Source: Coprinus comatus
Lineage: Eukaryota > Basidiomycota > Agaricomycetes > Agaricales > Agaricaceae
Length of the DNA stretch: 64,000 bases
NCBI GenBank assembly: GCA_034638255.1
Contig: JAWPGT010000006.1
Span: 124,001-188,000 of the forward strand
Direction: 5' to 3'
Shown: positions 47,581 through 62,048 of the stretch, one piece after another
Numbering within the stretch: position 1 is the stretch's first letter
How the letters are laid out: each line of letters starts with the position of its first letter
Program-made: the position numbers and the translations under genes
The notes under the pieces: generated by a model
What the model was told of the DNA's origin: nothing
The model's database searches: none
Seen by the model: only the letters and a program-made list of their open reading frames with translations

Positions 47581-48044
47581 GTAGAATAGTAATAGTAGTT
47601 TGACTTAACTCCTCAAAAAGCAGTAAGAATACCTATTTTTTTTTCTTTTTCATTTGACCAAAAATCCATATATAATTACATCAAAATACAAAACCTCCCC
47701 ATACCCCCTACCACCACATCCTCCAACATCGACAATAAGATAATCACCTAATCTAGCCTACGTTTGAACTCTAGGGGAATTTTGCCACACAGGAAGAGAG
47801 AGGAGACGAAAAAAGAACAAAAAACAACACTTCATCCTCCCTAACACGTGTTTACATACATGCACACAATAGCATATAATATAGCCCGTCAAACAACAAC
47901 TGGAATCAAATGAGTTGTTGTGTGATCAAGCAGCTCATTAGCTTTTTTACTCCTCGAGGAAGAAGTAGTTTCCAGCATCTAAGAAACACAACACAAAATG
48001 GGTGTTCATTGAGTCGAGAAGTTCAAGAAAAGATGATAGAATAT
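47581..48044. other. intergenic
   Basis: Spacer between the tandem array and the 3' end of RLI1. AT-rich and C-rich patches; nothing recognised. Confidence 0.5.
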
Positions 48045-50380
48045 TCACTGACTTTTCTGTTCCCTATCCTTGATACTGTTAAGTTTATTAACACGTGGTC
48101 TGAAGTTGGTAGGATCACGACGGAAAGTAATTTCAAGTGAAGCCAAAAACTTGTTCATTCCAGTAAGCAGCGATTGAGGTCTAGAAAAACAAATATGTTT
48201 AGTAGAGATTCTTTGACGTTGACACTGATGTGATGCATATAGAAATAAGTACTTACGGTGTCGCTGTGGCAGCTCTCGCTGGTTGCCCTTCAAATACAAT
48301 GACACGATCAGCCAGATATGTGGCCATAATGAAATCGTGCTCGATGACGAAGGCTGTCTTCTTGGCGTGTAAGATAAATCTAAGAAGAGGTGCGAAGATG
48401 AGTAAATGGATGTGGGACGGCAGGAATGGAGAGGAGGAAGATCGGAGGGAAAGGAAGCAGCTAGTACCTCTTTATAACCTTGCTGGCAATAATACGCTGT
48501 TCGGAGTCGAGGAAACTGTGGGATGCCGTGTTCAGCTGTTCAGTCCGTGATCATGATCACAACAAATATAAAAATAGAACTAACCTGCTAGGTTCATCAA
48601 GCAGGTAAATGTTCACAGGCTTGCCTGAAGGGATGGTATGATGATATCAGAGGCTGTGCATTACCGGATCTACTTTGACTCACCGAGAGCCAATACGATA
48701 GCAACTCGTTGCAATTCTCCTCCGGAAAGTGTCTTGACCTCTTGATCAATGATATTATCAAGGTTCATGGGCTTGAGAACATCAGATTGGAACTGAGGAT
48801 GCATGAAGGCGGCTTTGATTTGTTTCAGTAGAAGCATTCGGACAGTTCCGGGGAATTTCGGTGAAATAGCTTGAGGTTTCAGGGAAACAGACAAGACTTG
48901 TTTATCAGTCTCGATATCAGGTGTATCACCTGCGAGTAGACGAACAAAGGTAGTCTTTCCCGTTCCGTTCTCTCCAAGCATGACAATGATTTCGGAATCA
49001 GTGAAGCTTCCACCTTCGACAGTCAACTTGAAGTTGCCCAGAGTTTTAGTCATGGAAGGGTAAGAGTATTGGCGTGTCTTGTCAGCAATAAATTCTTCAG
49101 CGGTTTCTGCCATCTTGAAGGACAAGGACTCTTCACGGAAACGCAAATTCTCGGTGGGGATGAAACCATCGAGGAAGATATTGATTCCTTCTCGGACAGA
49201 GTAAGGCATGGTCACGACACCATACATGGATGGTTTGCCATAAAGACAGCAAATGTAGTCGGACAGATAATCAAGAACAGACAGATCGTGCTCCACGGCG
49301 ATGACATAGCAATCCGGGCGAAGGAGTGAACGAATAACTTCGGCAGCTTTCAAACGCTGTCTGATATCCAAGTAACTTGAAGGTTCGTCAAACATGTACC
49401 TGATATTCAATTAGTAATGCAAAGAAAATCCAGTCAAAAGCACATATGCTTACACATCCGCCTTCTGCACGCAAGTCATAGCAATGGCGAACCTTTGCAA
49501 CTCTCCACCGGACAACTGAGACACATCACGCGACAAAACGTGATTCAATTCCAATTCATCACACATTCTCTGCTTGTTATCCAGTTCCACCTTTGAATCA
49601 AGCATTTGCTGAACGGATTGGGTTCCTTTGATAGCTCGAGGGATGTGATCGACATATTGAGGTTTGATGAGCGCCTTCAGGTTGTCTTCTAGGACCTTGG
49701 TGAAGTAGTTTTGAAGTTCCGATCCACGGAAGTATTTGAGAATTTCTTCCCAGTCGGGGGGATCCTAGAATGAAGTAAGGAATGATATCAAAAGGTACAT
49801 CATGAGTAACAGTGACTAACGTCATAACGACCCAAGTTGGGCTTCAGTTTTCCTGCCAAAACCTTCAAGGCGGTGCTCTTTCCGATACCGTTGGTTCCAA
49901 CGAGTCCTAGCACCTGGCCAGGACGAGGGGTAGGCAAACGATGGAGTTTGAAGGAATTGGCAGTATATCTATGTGTAACCTGGGATTCCAAGTTTGTAGG
50001 CAAGTTGATAATGGAAATGGCTTCGAAAGGACATCTGGATCCCGTTCAGTGACGATGAAATGGCGGGCGGAATGATGAATCTGCGTACTTCTTGACGCAA
50101 ATACCACAACCAATGCACAAGAATTCAGAGATGAAAGAGATCTTATCAGTAGATTTGACCTCGATACACAGTTTTCCTAGACAACCATGAGATGTATATC
50201 GTTTGTAGAGATGAGTAATTACGCACCCATTTTTACAACTGGACATGACTAGATAGATTATCAATATAAGACTGCGCTTGGACCATGTAAATAGCCGACC
50301 TTTTTGCATTCCAGCGCACAACGCTTGGGTTTGCAACGATTTGCATCTACGATGGCGATACGGGTTATCTTGTCAGTCAT
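48045..50380 (-). CDS. RLI1: ABC-type ribosome recycling factor ABCE1/Rli1
   Basis: Starts [20 protein letters not shown] at 50380. The Fe-S domain follows over three exons: CALECKK, the 22-nt exon SCPVVKM(G) at 50227-50248, then [15 protein letters not shown] and [10 protein letters not shown] joined to [12 protein letters not shown], giving the eight cysteines for two 4Fe-4S clusters. NBD1 has [22 protein letters not shown] and [12 protein letters not shown]2 has [21 protein letters not shown] and YLLDEPS, then [22 protein letters not shown]. The C-terminus [20 protein letters not shown] is a diagnostic ABCE1 ending, stopping at 48045. The protein splits post-termination ribosomes and is essential in eukaryotes and archaea. 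Eight or more exons; no missing motif. Confidence 0.95.
50227..50248 (-). other. RLI1: 22-nt microexon of RLI1
   Basis: Minus strand TCATGTCCAGTTGTAAAAAT plus GG, preceded by CTAG and followed by GTGCGT. It encodes SCPVVKM and the first base of Gly, supplying a conserved Fe-S cluster cysteine, so it must be spliced in. Confidence 0.85.
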
Positions 50381-52601
50381 GATGTCGTGGACGAGAGCAA
50401 GTCGGCTTTAATCAAAATTTTGTATGTCTATATCGGGTAATCCTTCACCACAGGCCAATTGCCGACCTCATATTACATGTCAAGTACTTACTATTCTCTT
50501 TCGACCCATGAGGTCTTGTTGAGGCCGAAGACCATAATTTCTGGTTATTGGCTCGGTATTACATCACTCATGCAGAATAAGTTGCAGGGAAGACTTAATT
50601 TGAACCTATTCATCAACCCAGTGTCAACTTATTGTTCCAGTTTTTGACAGGTTTTTGAGCAGTGAATGTATCGTACTTTTAATATTTTAATTCCAGGTGG
50701 GTTACAATTCGACTTTTCGAAACCAAATCTATCCATTCCGAGTCATTTCTCCCAATTTAAACAAATCACCGAAAACATCCTTTAGCTTTAATTCAAAATT
50801 GGTAATAAAGTTGCAAATGTGTGGATGTACGGGAAGGAATGAAATGTGAACGTTCAGTAATTAATTTTGAAATTACCTGAATGGAATGGATTGAAGGAGT
50901 TGGATTTCAAGTTGTAGGGCTTTCAAATAGAAAAAAAAAAAGAGAGAGAGGTGTGGGGTCGAGTTCGGCATTGAATGATAGTCGATATAGAATAAAGAAA
51001 GAAAGATAAATATCGGAAACTTGCAACGAAGGTAAGGGGAAAGTCACTTGTATTATTGAGTCAGTCTGAACACTAATAATATACGAGAGAACACGAGGCT
51101 ATTAAGTAAAAGAAAGACCTGTATACTAGATAGGCTATGTAAAGATAAATGAGCGCAAATGAAAACGGAGCCGGAAGTGAAACAATACACTAGAAACACC
51201 CATTCGGGTAGGGCTGAGCCTCTTTGAATAAGAGAACAGAAATTAAGAGAGAAAAGAAAGAAAAGAAAAAGAAAAGAAACGAAATATTAAGATGAGCCAT
51301 ATTCTAAGCCATCAGCCACGTCCAGTCGTCACTCAAGTACTCACGTCTGCGCTACAGGGATTACCCGTGGTCCGTTAGGAAGTTTAGTCAGGAGAGAAAG
51401 TGGAGAAAAAGGGTGATCAGGCACCATTTTAAATTTCTTTCAAAGGAGAAGTGATTTGGGTATATTAAATCGGGAGAGGAATATGATGAACTTGTAATCC
51501 GTGGATGATTCCAAAAGAAATGTAATGAAACACTTGGACACTTATTTTGTTTCCATGTGCATATAGCTCAAAAACCGTTGTAACTTGTAATGGTAGTACT
51601 TACTAAAGTAGCTTAGAATAGACATCGGAGCTATATACGGCAAGGACTAGGAGAGAGAAAGAGGGAGAGAGAGAGAAAGAACGTTAGATACTTACAGGAT
51701 ACTTAGAAAAATAAAATAAAATAAAATGTATATATAGCCCACCCACCACACTATATGATACTAAACTCAAATACACATCACAAGATCAAAAGCATATTAT
51801 TTTTAAAGTAATATGCATACTTATCTTAAACGTTCAATGGACGTGTGATCAGACTCACGAATTGGCATTTACACTTTTACATGTGTTTTCTCTATGATAA
51901 GTCTACTGTCTGATAGATAGACACCGCTTGAAAAATGATACTTCGATACTATATGAACATTTTGTCCGATCGGTTCTTTCATCGGTCCGATGTTCATTGC
52001 ATATATACTGCAAGTCTAATAATATACTACACAGGCTTTAAACCATTTGGTTTGAAGTGGAAAGTTCAGTATAAATCCCGCCACTACTTTTCAAAGTCCA
52101 GACCAATCAAAACCCAGAAATTAAATTAATACTTTTTTATTTGTATAAGCTAAGTAGATAAATACCTAAACTAATCAAAACTGTCACTATCCTATCCAAA
52201 AAGAAAGAAAAAAACCGGGGTGGGGAGGAGGAATTGGAAACGGAGCAGGCAAAAAAGGGGGGTATTGAACAAATAGAAATAGGTGTGATATAAAAACTAC
52301 AAAAAAAAGAGGGGGAAAAGTGGTATATATATTTTCCTCATCAGGGGTTCATGAGTATCATGATATCGTTGCGATCCTTCATAAAAAAAGAAGCAATGAG
52401 GCAATGAGGGGGAAAGAGCAGAAGAAAGAGCACAAAGGCAATATAATACACCAAAAGAAACGAAACGAACTGGTAAAAAAAGATGGTAAGAGGAGGGAAA
52501 TAATCGGGTTCAGTCAAGGCCAACTGCCAAAGTCTGGTTTGGGTTCTTATAATTAAGATATTATCAATGATGGAAGTAGAACGTGAAACAAAAAAACCGG
52601 T
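50381..52601. other. 2.2-kb non-coding region between RLI1 and the YANK kinase
   Basis: Divided between the RLI1 promoter (right of 50380) and 3' flank of the kinase. It has purine-rich tracts (about 50930-51010, 51235-51290, 51650-51685) and several A runs. No exon chain or RNA gene seen. Confidence 0.5.
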
Positions 52602-54248
<1,647 letters not shown>

Positions 54249-55609
54249 TATGTGTGGGAGGGAGTGGAAGAGGAATGTCCAGCCCAAAATGAATTCCTTT
54301 TTCAGGCAATTCCTTCAGTCACACTTTACTCCGCCCTGCTGTTCTTCACAACCCATGCCGTTCCTTCTCTCTTCCGTGAACATCTCGCTCACGCTAAACA
54401 CCGGCCTAGCCAATAAGTTACCGGATCTCCACCGGTCTCTAGACACCGTCCTACACCATCTACGTACAAAAATACGACATGAAAACATGTCACAGAGCTG
54501 TACTTGAACGAGTAGAATGCCTGCCGTGTGATTCTTTTGCTCGTTTCTGTAGCCGAGAATAAGGCAACCGAACAAGTCAAATATTCTATTAAGCGCCAGG
54601 ATTTTCTGATGACCTAAGGTGGTGGTGCATTTTATTAACAACATCATTGGTTCTGTACAGGCCACACTCTTCCGAAAATTCAACGGGAATTCCGGATTCA
54701 ATTGCTATTCAGCGCCCAATTCCGGATGGCACAAACAACATGCCCAAAACATGCCAACATTCCAATACATCAAAGGAACGTAAATCTTTCAGGGAAGAAA
54801 CCCATTGTTACGTTATGCCAATGATAATAGTACGTATTGAGGTCATAACAAAGCAATTCGGTGAGAGTGAACATTCGCAAGGAACACTTCCTATTTATTA
54901 CTTACCAGACAAGTACCTAACGTTTCAGTAACCACCACACACCTATTAGCTCCCGGAGGAATCTATCTTATCGAGCGAACTTCAAGTGGCAAGTAGACCT
55001 GATTTAAGACTAAGCTGAGACTAAGGTGACAAGGCTTTAATTTGTGTCGCTGAGTAGTGCATTAAACCAAAGTTAACAATGATTCTTCTCGTTTATTCTA
55101 CTAAGGTTTAGTAGGCTACACTAGGGCTACTCTCTTGCCTAGAGTCTAGAATGCAGTAACTGTCATAAGTAGTTCCACTTGGAATGAATTGGTCTGACAA
55201 CTCTCTGATATGATATAAAATATACTGTCTTGGCAGGGCTCCCCAATCCTCATGCCACAAACGAATGCCTTGAAGTCCTCTGTTTGAATTCCACAAGTAT
55301 CATCCTTGTCTAACTAACCACATTCAAAATCTAAAACTTACCTCAGGCATTCTTACTTTCACACCGACAACCATTATATTAACGGTCACTGTACGTTTGT
55401 GTGGTAAGGTAGGGTAAGGTTCTATGGCCTGCCACCACAGCTACACGTGGCCTATATGTAGATCAATTAATCAATTTGATCGATCAAAAGGCCTGCGGTT
55501 TACTTATGTAATCAAACATCCGCATGAGAAGCGCCACAGGGGTCTCTACACCTAGTACATACATCCAACCCCCCACAACGACATAAAAACCTAGTAGTCA
55601 ACCTTCACA
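54249..55609. other. divergent intergenic region, 1.4 kb
   Basis: Shared upstream region of the YANK kinase and PIN4. Short ORFs are present but show no family signal. The last ~100 bases before 55610 (CCAACCCCCCACAACGACAT) look like a PIN4 leader. Confidence 0.5.
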
Positions 55610-56370
55610 ATGGCCAAAAAATCCTCTAATACGACTACAAAAGCTTCAAGCAAAGATAAAGATACAAAAAAATCAACCAACAAGAAGAATAAAACTACTA
55701 ATGTCAGTAACGATGATGATACTGAAGAATCTAGTTCAAAGTCCAAGGTTCGTAACAATCCACGGCGGCCGGTCCATAACGATCCACTAAAAATAGAATC
55801 TCTGACCCTTCATATCTACGACTCTTTTTGATGATGATGATGATAATGTATATAGGGTAAAGGAGGTTTGAAAGCGGCTACAGCAGTTAATGTTCGACAT
55901 ATCCTTTGTGAGAAACATTCTAAAGCTATTGAAGCACTTCAAAAGATCAAGGTCAGTTTCTCTCTGAATGTTGTTACATCGTATTACAATACATGCATGC
56001 ACTTTTAAAACAGGAGGGTCAATCGTTTAATAAAGTAGCTCAAGAATATTCTGAAGACAAAGCTAAAGGTATGATATATTCCATTCAAAAATTATCCACA
56101 TCCACATATCCACCTCCTCTCATAAAAAAAAATAATCTACGCTCAAATCTTAAATCAAATCCAACGAAAATTCTCATCTATACCCTTACCCTTACTCACA
56201 CACTCTCAGCTGGTGGAAGTTTAGGATGGATGGTTCGTGGAAGTATGGTTGGAGCATTCCAAGAAGCCGCGTTTCAACTTACACCTTCTACTATCGATAA
56301 ACCAATTACAACCGATCTTGTCAAGACTAATTTCGGTTATCATATTATTATGGTTGAAGGTCGTCGATGA
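55610..56370 (+). CDS. PIN4: parvulin-type peptidyl-prolyl isomerase, Pin4/Par14 homologue
   Basis: Four exons (55610-55747, 55856-55951, 56014-56068, 56210-56370) give 149 residues, all phases correct. A 45-residue Lys/Ser/Thr-rich basic N-terminus, as in Par14, is followed by the parvulin domain: [73 protein letters not shown]. Conserved HxxC, GxLGW-like and FGYH motifs are present. It lacks the WW domain of Pin1 and so belongs to the non-phosphospecific Par14 group, linked to chromatin and pre-ribosomes. The Lys-rich tail probably binds DNA or RNA. Confidence 0.92.
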
Positions 56371-57191
56371 TTGAAATTCAATCAACTAATATTTCAATCT
56401 CTGTAATTAGTTAGATTTTCATTCAATGCTATGTGATGTTTTCCAGTGTTACGAGTTGGCATGTTGTAGACTGTTAATTTCACCATTATGGTAAAAGAGA
56501 TGATACTCTGGTACGTACTAACCTCTCTACGACAAGTGATAAATCAACTTCGACAACGCAAACTACTAATGGTCAAGAGGTGCGAAGAAAGGCGATAAGA
56601 GATCAAATTCCGGAGGGGATGACAATGACCTCTGATCTTCTACTGCATTGTCATTTGTGAGAAGATTTATCATGTTATGCGAGTCGAGGCTGTCGAGTTC
56701 TTTGTACCCGAACCCAAATACAGAATTATATGTGTGAATGATTCCAGTAAGTATCTTTTGAGTTACTAATCAGTTGTAGTTTTATAAATATAAATTTAAT
56801 TCACTGGCAGCGAATAATGCCAATACCTTATTATGTAGGAAGTTGTCAGACACTCGTTCGAGAGTTGAAACTAGGGCTGATAACCAACATTAAGCTAAGA
56901 TCAAGCTCCTTCAGTGACTATTACATATACTGGAGGGTCGTAACTTTACTCGTGTCACTATAGGTATACGAAGGGGGAAGCAGTAACAAACCTCCCCCTA
57001 ACGAACAAATCGAAAAGGAATCAATAAATCCAAAGTATAACAAAATCTAACAATAATGAAATTAAGAGTAGACTAACGACTAACAACTGCTATTTATAAT
57101 GTAATAAAAAATACAGAGTAACAAGAAAAATACACATGAAAAAAATTCCCCTAATTCAATTTATTTCTAACCTTGGCATGCAAGACCTAAC
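56371..57191. other. convergent intergenic region
   Basis: Between the 3' ends of PIN4 and the SNT1-like gene. AT-rich, no gene recognised. Confidence 0.5.
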
Positions 57192-60100
57192 TTAATAGTC
57201 AACTTCCTGCTCGGACTGTTGATCCACATTATACTTTCCCTTAGCCTCATTTTGTAGATTCTCAGAACTCTCCCTTGAAGTGGGAGAAGCATCCGCATCC
57301 GCATCCTGTACATCTGCGTCTTCGTCTTCATCTTCATCTTCATCTTCAGGTGGTTGCCAACCACGTAAAGCTCGATAATGTGATTGCGACTGAGGTAACG
57401 CAACACTGCTACTCGACTCGCCCAGAACCAAACCTAAAGAATTAGATGGATTCAATCCCTCGGAACTGGGGAGGGTTGGCGCCAACGTCAACGCCGATGT
57501 TGATTCTCCTTTTCCAGAGGAATCACCAGTTCCATGACCGATAAGATATGAACTTGAAGGGAGTGGACGGGACAAATATCCACCTTTCGCGGTAACCGTA
57601 TTTGAAATAGGTACGGCGTTCACAGGACTCTGTAATTCGAAAAAATCGGCCCTGTGACTATTATTTAATCGATTGAGGATGACGGACCTGAGTCAACGAA
57701 AGATAATCCGTTCGGTATCCATAACGCAGGTATGGAATATCCAAATCCAATATAGAGAATGAAGTGGACGTTGGGATCGGATTCAGGGCTGTAGTCGTGG
57801 CTGGTGTCGTATTCGAGGTCACAGCGCCTGGTTGAAACCAAAAAAAGAGAATAAAATGGGGGGAATGAAAGGGGTTTAAAAATGAAAAGAAAGAGATGGA
57901 TGGTCAAGAGGGTGAAATCACTGATTGCGATGGTAACCGACTTTCGGGAAAATGAAGGGAGACTGTGCGAGGAGTCTGCCCATTCGTTGGTATAACCGAT
58001 TGTGAAGTTGACGCGCCATCTGGTAATGGAATGGTGTCCATTTCGGGTGTTGGAGGATCATCTTCTATAATGGCAGCAGACTTGACCTTGCGCACTCGTT
58101 TTGGTCGTTTGACCGGACGAGGTCGTTCCAGCTGTGAAACATCATGTTGAATCAGCTCGGTCAACATCATTTCAAAGAACCCAAACAAAAAGCATACCAC
58201 GGGGGCTGGGGCTTCTTCAGCCTCCTCGTCAGGATTTGCTGACGTCGTTCGGCTAGGTGGAGTAGTAATCGTCGCAGCAGCAGCACCGCGACGTCGGCGA
58301 ACCTTAGGTTCCGGCTCTGGCGTGTCTGCTGGTGTATTTTCCATTTGCGCAGCCTTTCTTTTGATAGATATTCTTCCAGACGATTTCTTCTCAGGGTCAG
58401 CCTTAGGTTCCGAAGAATCCTCATTCTTGTCCTTCGACGTCTCCTTCAAAGAAGCTTTAGCCTTCGAAGTCTTATCTCTGCCTTTCAATGAGATCTTCAC
58501 AGATTGCTTCTCCTTCTCCTTCTCTATTTCCTTTTCCTTCTCCTTTTCCCTTTCCTTTTCCTTCGCTTTCTCTCTCTTCTCTTTCTCTTTCTCAATTTTT
58601 TCATTTTCCTTCTCCTTCTTCCCTTTTGTCTTCCTTTTCTCCTTCTCTTTCACTGTCTCCGTCTCAGATTGATCGACCTCCGTATCTTTCTCTCTAGAAT
58701 TCTCATTCTCACTCTTGTCTTCTGTCTCGTCCTGTATCTCTTTTTCTTTTTCTTGTTCTTTTTCTTTCTCCTTCGCTTTCTTAGCCTTTTCCTTCTCTTT
58801 GAGTTTCTCCTTGCCTTTCTCCCTACCCTTACCCTTACCCTTCCCTTTCACTGGTGGCAACTCTAACTCCGGATCAAACTCCACCAGTTCGTTCTGAATT
58901 GCCAGCATTTCTTGAATCTCCCTCTCCTTTTCTAGTGCCCTTTCTTTTTCTTTTTCTTTTTCCTCTTCCCTCTCCCTCTCCCTCTCCCTCTCCCTCTCCA
59001 GTTCTTTTTCTTTCTCCTTCTCCCTCTCTAACTCTTTTTCTTTTTCTTTTTTTCTTTCTCCTTTTCCTCCCTCTCCTTCTCCTTACTCTTTTTCCTATTA
59101 CGTTTACCACCATGTGAAGTAACAACAGAAGTAGATTTCGATTTCGATCCAGACGCCTGATTCCTACTAACTTCATCATCATGCTTTTGAATATCTGTAA
59201 GCAACGCATTCCCCTTCCTTTTCCCAGCACCTCTCCTTCTCTTCTTCGGTCCAAACTTTGACACAACTTTCCTAAAATCAATCAACCTCTTCTTATGCAA
59301 ATAATAATAATCAACACATTGCGCCGAAGTTTTATGCGGTAAATAATCCGCAATAATCCCAAACTGTTTCGGATAAGCCGCATATTTATCCAAAAACACC
59401 TTCTTCTCCTCTTCATTCCATTCATCCACACCATACTCTTTCGCATAATATTCCGAAGGATTTTCAACCCGATGACAAGTATCATCAAACACATAATCCA
59501 CTTTCCCATTCGTAACACAAATCATATCCGGAATAGTCGCAACATTCTTTTGAGAAAGATGATTCGGATCCGTAGCATCATTACTTTCCAAACTCGCCAA
59601 AATCTGTTCCATTTCCAAATCAGATCTAACCGCATCTCCCAAATTTGCTGAACGTCTCGTTGTCCTTCCAATATGAACAGTTTCCCCTTCAGCATTCAAA
59701 GGTGGTTTCGCTCTTTCATTTAATTCATGACAATGACCCAACCATTTCTCATGTAAATCAATATATTCCCTTTTCAACCTTTTCTCTTTCTCGTTAACAG
59801 CTTCCTTTCGTTCACTGATATAATCCAACAATGAAGGTCTCAATTGTCGGAATTCTCGAATCCGTTTTTCGAATCTTTCTCCAGACATAAATTCCCAAAT
59901 CAATCCTTCCGCATCAACCTTATTATTAAAACCAGGTTCTTCTTGTGAAGCCAAAGTTAAATTTGCCATCAAAATAGGTTCGACGCGTTCTTGAAGGGAC
60001 TGATGGTCCCATACAGCTCGCGTCTTGACGACCATATGGAAAATATGCCTTGGTGGACTTGTTATAGGTTGATGGAAGAGATTAATTCGGTTTCTGGGTT

Positions 60101-62048
60101 CTGGTGTAAGAATAGGTACTAGAGCTTGGTCTGAAGTAGGAACAGAAATAGGGATAAGGGCAGTAACGGGAGTAGGGACAGGTGTAGTTTCAGTAACGGG
60201 AGTGTTCGGTGTACTTTTGTAAGACGGCCTTCGAGATGATTCGATACTGGTGAGGGAACTTGGAATATCTGATACATTGGTGCCTTCAATATGTACGTCG
60301 GTGTCAGGGACATCATCAACGATGATGGAATGAGCTACATTTCTTCGAGGCGAAGATGGTGAGGTATTAGAAGGAAGGACCAGAGTTGTATCATTTGAAG
60401 GAATAAACGAGTTGGCCATCACTACATCTTCCGATGGTGATGCTGAAGACCGTTGTTGCGGCTGGGTATCAGCGTGGCTAGGTAGAGATGCTGACGGGGG
60501 AGGCGCAGGAGGAATGGAAGGTGAGATAGGAACAGTTGGAGTTGAAGAGGTAACTTAATGCCATTGGTTAAAAAAGCTAGGAGTGTAATGAATGAAGGGT
60601 CCTTACCAAGGTTGGGAAGGGTGTAATCATTGGGCTGATCAGTGGGTAAATCTAGGCCAATAAAAGACCATGAATCAGATGCGCTTAATGAAACGATAAA
60701 CTAGCTTACCCTTTTCCGTGTCGACAGCTGTCATGGACTTGGCATGAGCTTGAAGTTGTGAAGGGTCTAATTTAGGATGGCTGACATCATGTGACTGGTG
60801 AGACCTTGGAGATGAAGATAGAGGGGAAGTGAGAGTCGATGAAGCAAACGGTCGTGAAGGTGTGGCTCCGTGCGATTGAACACGGCTGGAAACATGTAAA
60901 TTATTAGGAGTTGGAGTGTCATACTTTTCAGAAAGATTTGTAGAAGCGATCGAGGAACGGGACGAGGGTCTGGACAGATAATTCCGATAGCGATTATCAT
61001 CGTGATCCGCCGGACGTGTCGACTGTTCAGAATTGCTTTCGGAGTTCGCTTGATCGTGTTGCCAGTCAGGGGTGAACCCGTATGGGCGCCTTATGGGACT
61101 TCGTATATGGTTGGGAGAAACAGAATTATACCCAGAACCAGAAAAGCGTCTGGGAGGATATGGTTGACTTGCATCCCTGGCTCGATGAGCAAGGGGCTCT
61201 CTTATATCTCGGTTAAAGTCAGTAATCGGTGAAGATTGACCACTTCCACTCCAAGCATCCTGAGAGGGTGTCCGCCAAGCGTCGAGACGAGGTCCGTGGA
61301 ATGCATCCCGTTGAGAGTCTACACCAGAACGATATCGGTCACCAAGAGGAAAATTCGGCGGACCCCTGTTAATTCTTGGGTTCGAGGGCATATCGGCATT
61401 GTCCCTTCTGTAAGTTGGGTAACGATCAGGTCCTGGTGGGCTGGAGATACGCGTCAGATAATTTATGTTGGTCGGAGAAAGGGACAAACAAACCCGTCAG
61501 AGCGCATGGGTCTGATGTTGCTAGGATCTCGTCGCCAACTATCTGAAGGTTCAAAGGTTCTGTTAGGCACACCATCCCTACGTTGCCTAACGGGTGAAGG
61601 GGGTCTAGGTGCTCGCTCTTGCCAACCTGGGGGTGCTTTCGCTGGTGGATTCCAAGACTTTGAACGGTCCCATGATTGAGTTTCTTGAGATCGCAAAGGA
61701 TTGTTGTGTCTGTCTGGACTTGGTGAACGATTGTAAAAAGAACTAGTAGGAAAGTCGGGCCTGTGATTGGGTCTATGAGAGTCAAAGTGTACGTTTCGGT
61801 GAGGAGGGTCAGGACGATTTGGAGTATAATACTCGTACGAATAACGCCGTGAAACTGGGGAAGGAGACCGGCGTCGCGGGGGATGAGTGAAAGACCTCTG
61901 CTGTAAAGAGATAAATAAAGGAAACGATAGCCATTGAGTTTAATACTAACATCAAATGTAGGAGTCGGGTAGTTCCCAGGTGGTCTCCTGTTTTCGTTTC
62001 GCTGAATAGCGCAGAAGAATGTGCAGGATCGTAACCACCAGTAGACAT
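57192..62048 (-). CDS. SNT1: SNT1/NCoR-like SANT-domain co-repressor
   Basis: Starts MSTGGYDPAHSSALF at 62048. Arg/Pro/Ser-rich disordered exons (RSPSPDRHNNPLRSQETQ, YRRDNADMPSNPRINRGP) lead to a conserved block (NRINLFHQPITSPPRHIFHM) and a SANT domain at about 59300-59440: EWNEEEKKVFLDKYAAYPKQ, GIIADYLPHKTSAQCVDYYY. A Lys/Glu coiled coil, basic RRRRGAAAATI segment, and an acidic tail (EDEDEDEDEDADVQDAD) follow to 57192. The block plus SANT is the arrangement of fungal Snt1 and animal NCoR/SMRT in the Set3/HDAC co-repressor complex. Two frame problems exist: a missing C near 62005 in exon 1 and two extra bases in the T run at 59047-59053; arm A is in frame at both. They may be sequence errors. 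Splice edges near 57665-57905 are approximate. Confidence 0.82.

Noticed and set aside
50930..51690. purine-rich tracts as a possible CRISPR-like or tandem array
   Set aside because: Simple-sequence DNA without regular spacing or conserved units.
58322..58897. plus-strand Ser/Phe/Pro-rich ORFs
   Set aside because: Antisense of the Lys/Glu repeat of SNT1; the same shadow appears at 43033-43260 in arm A.
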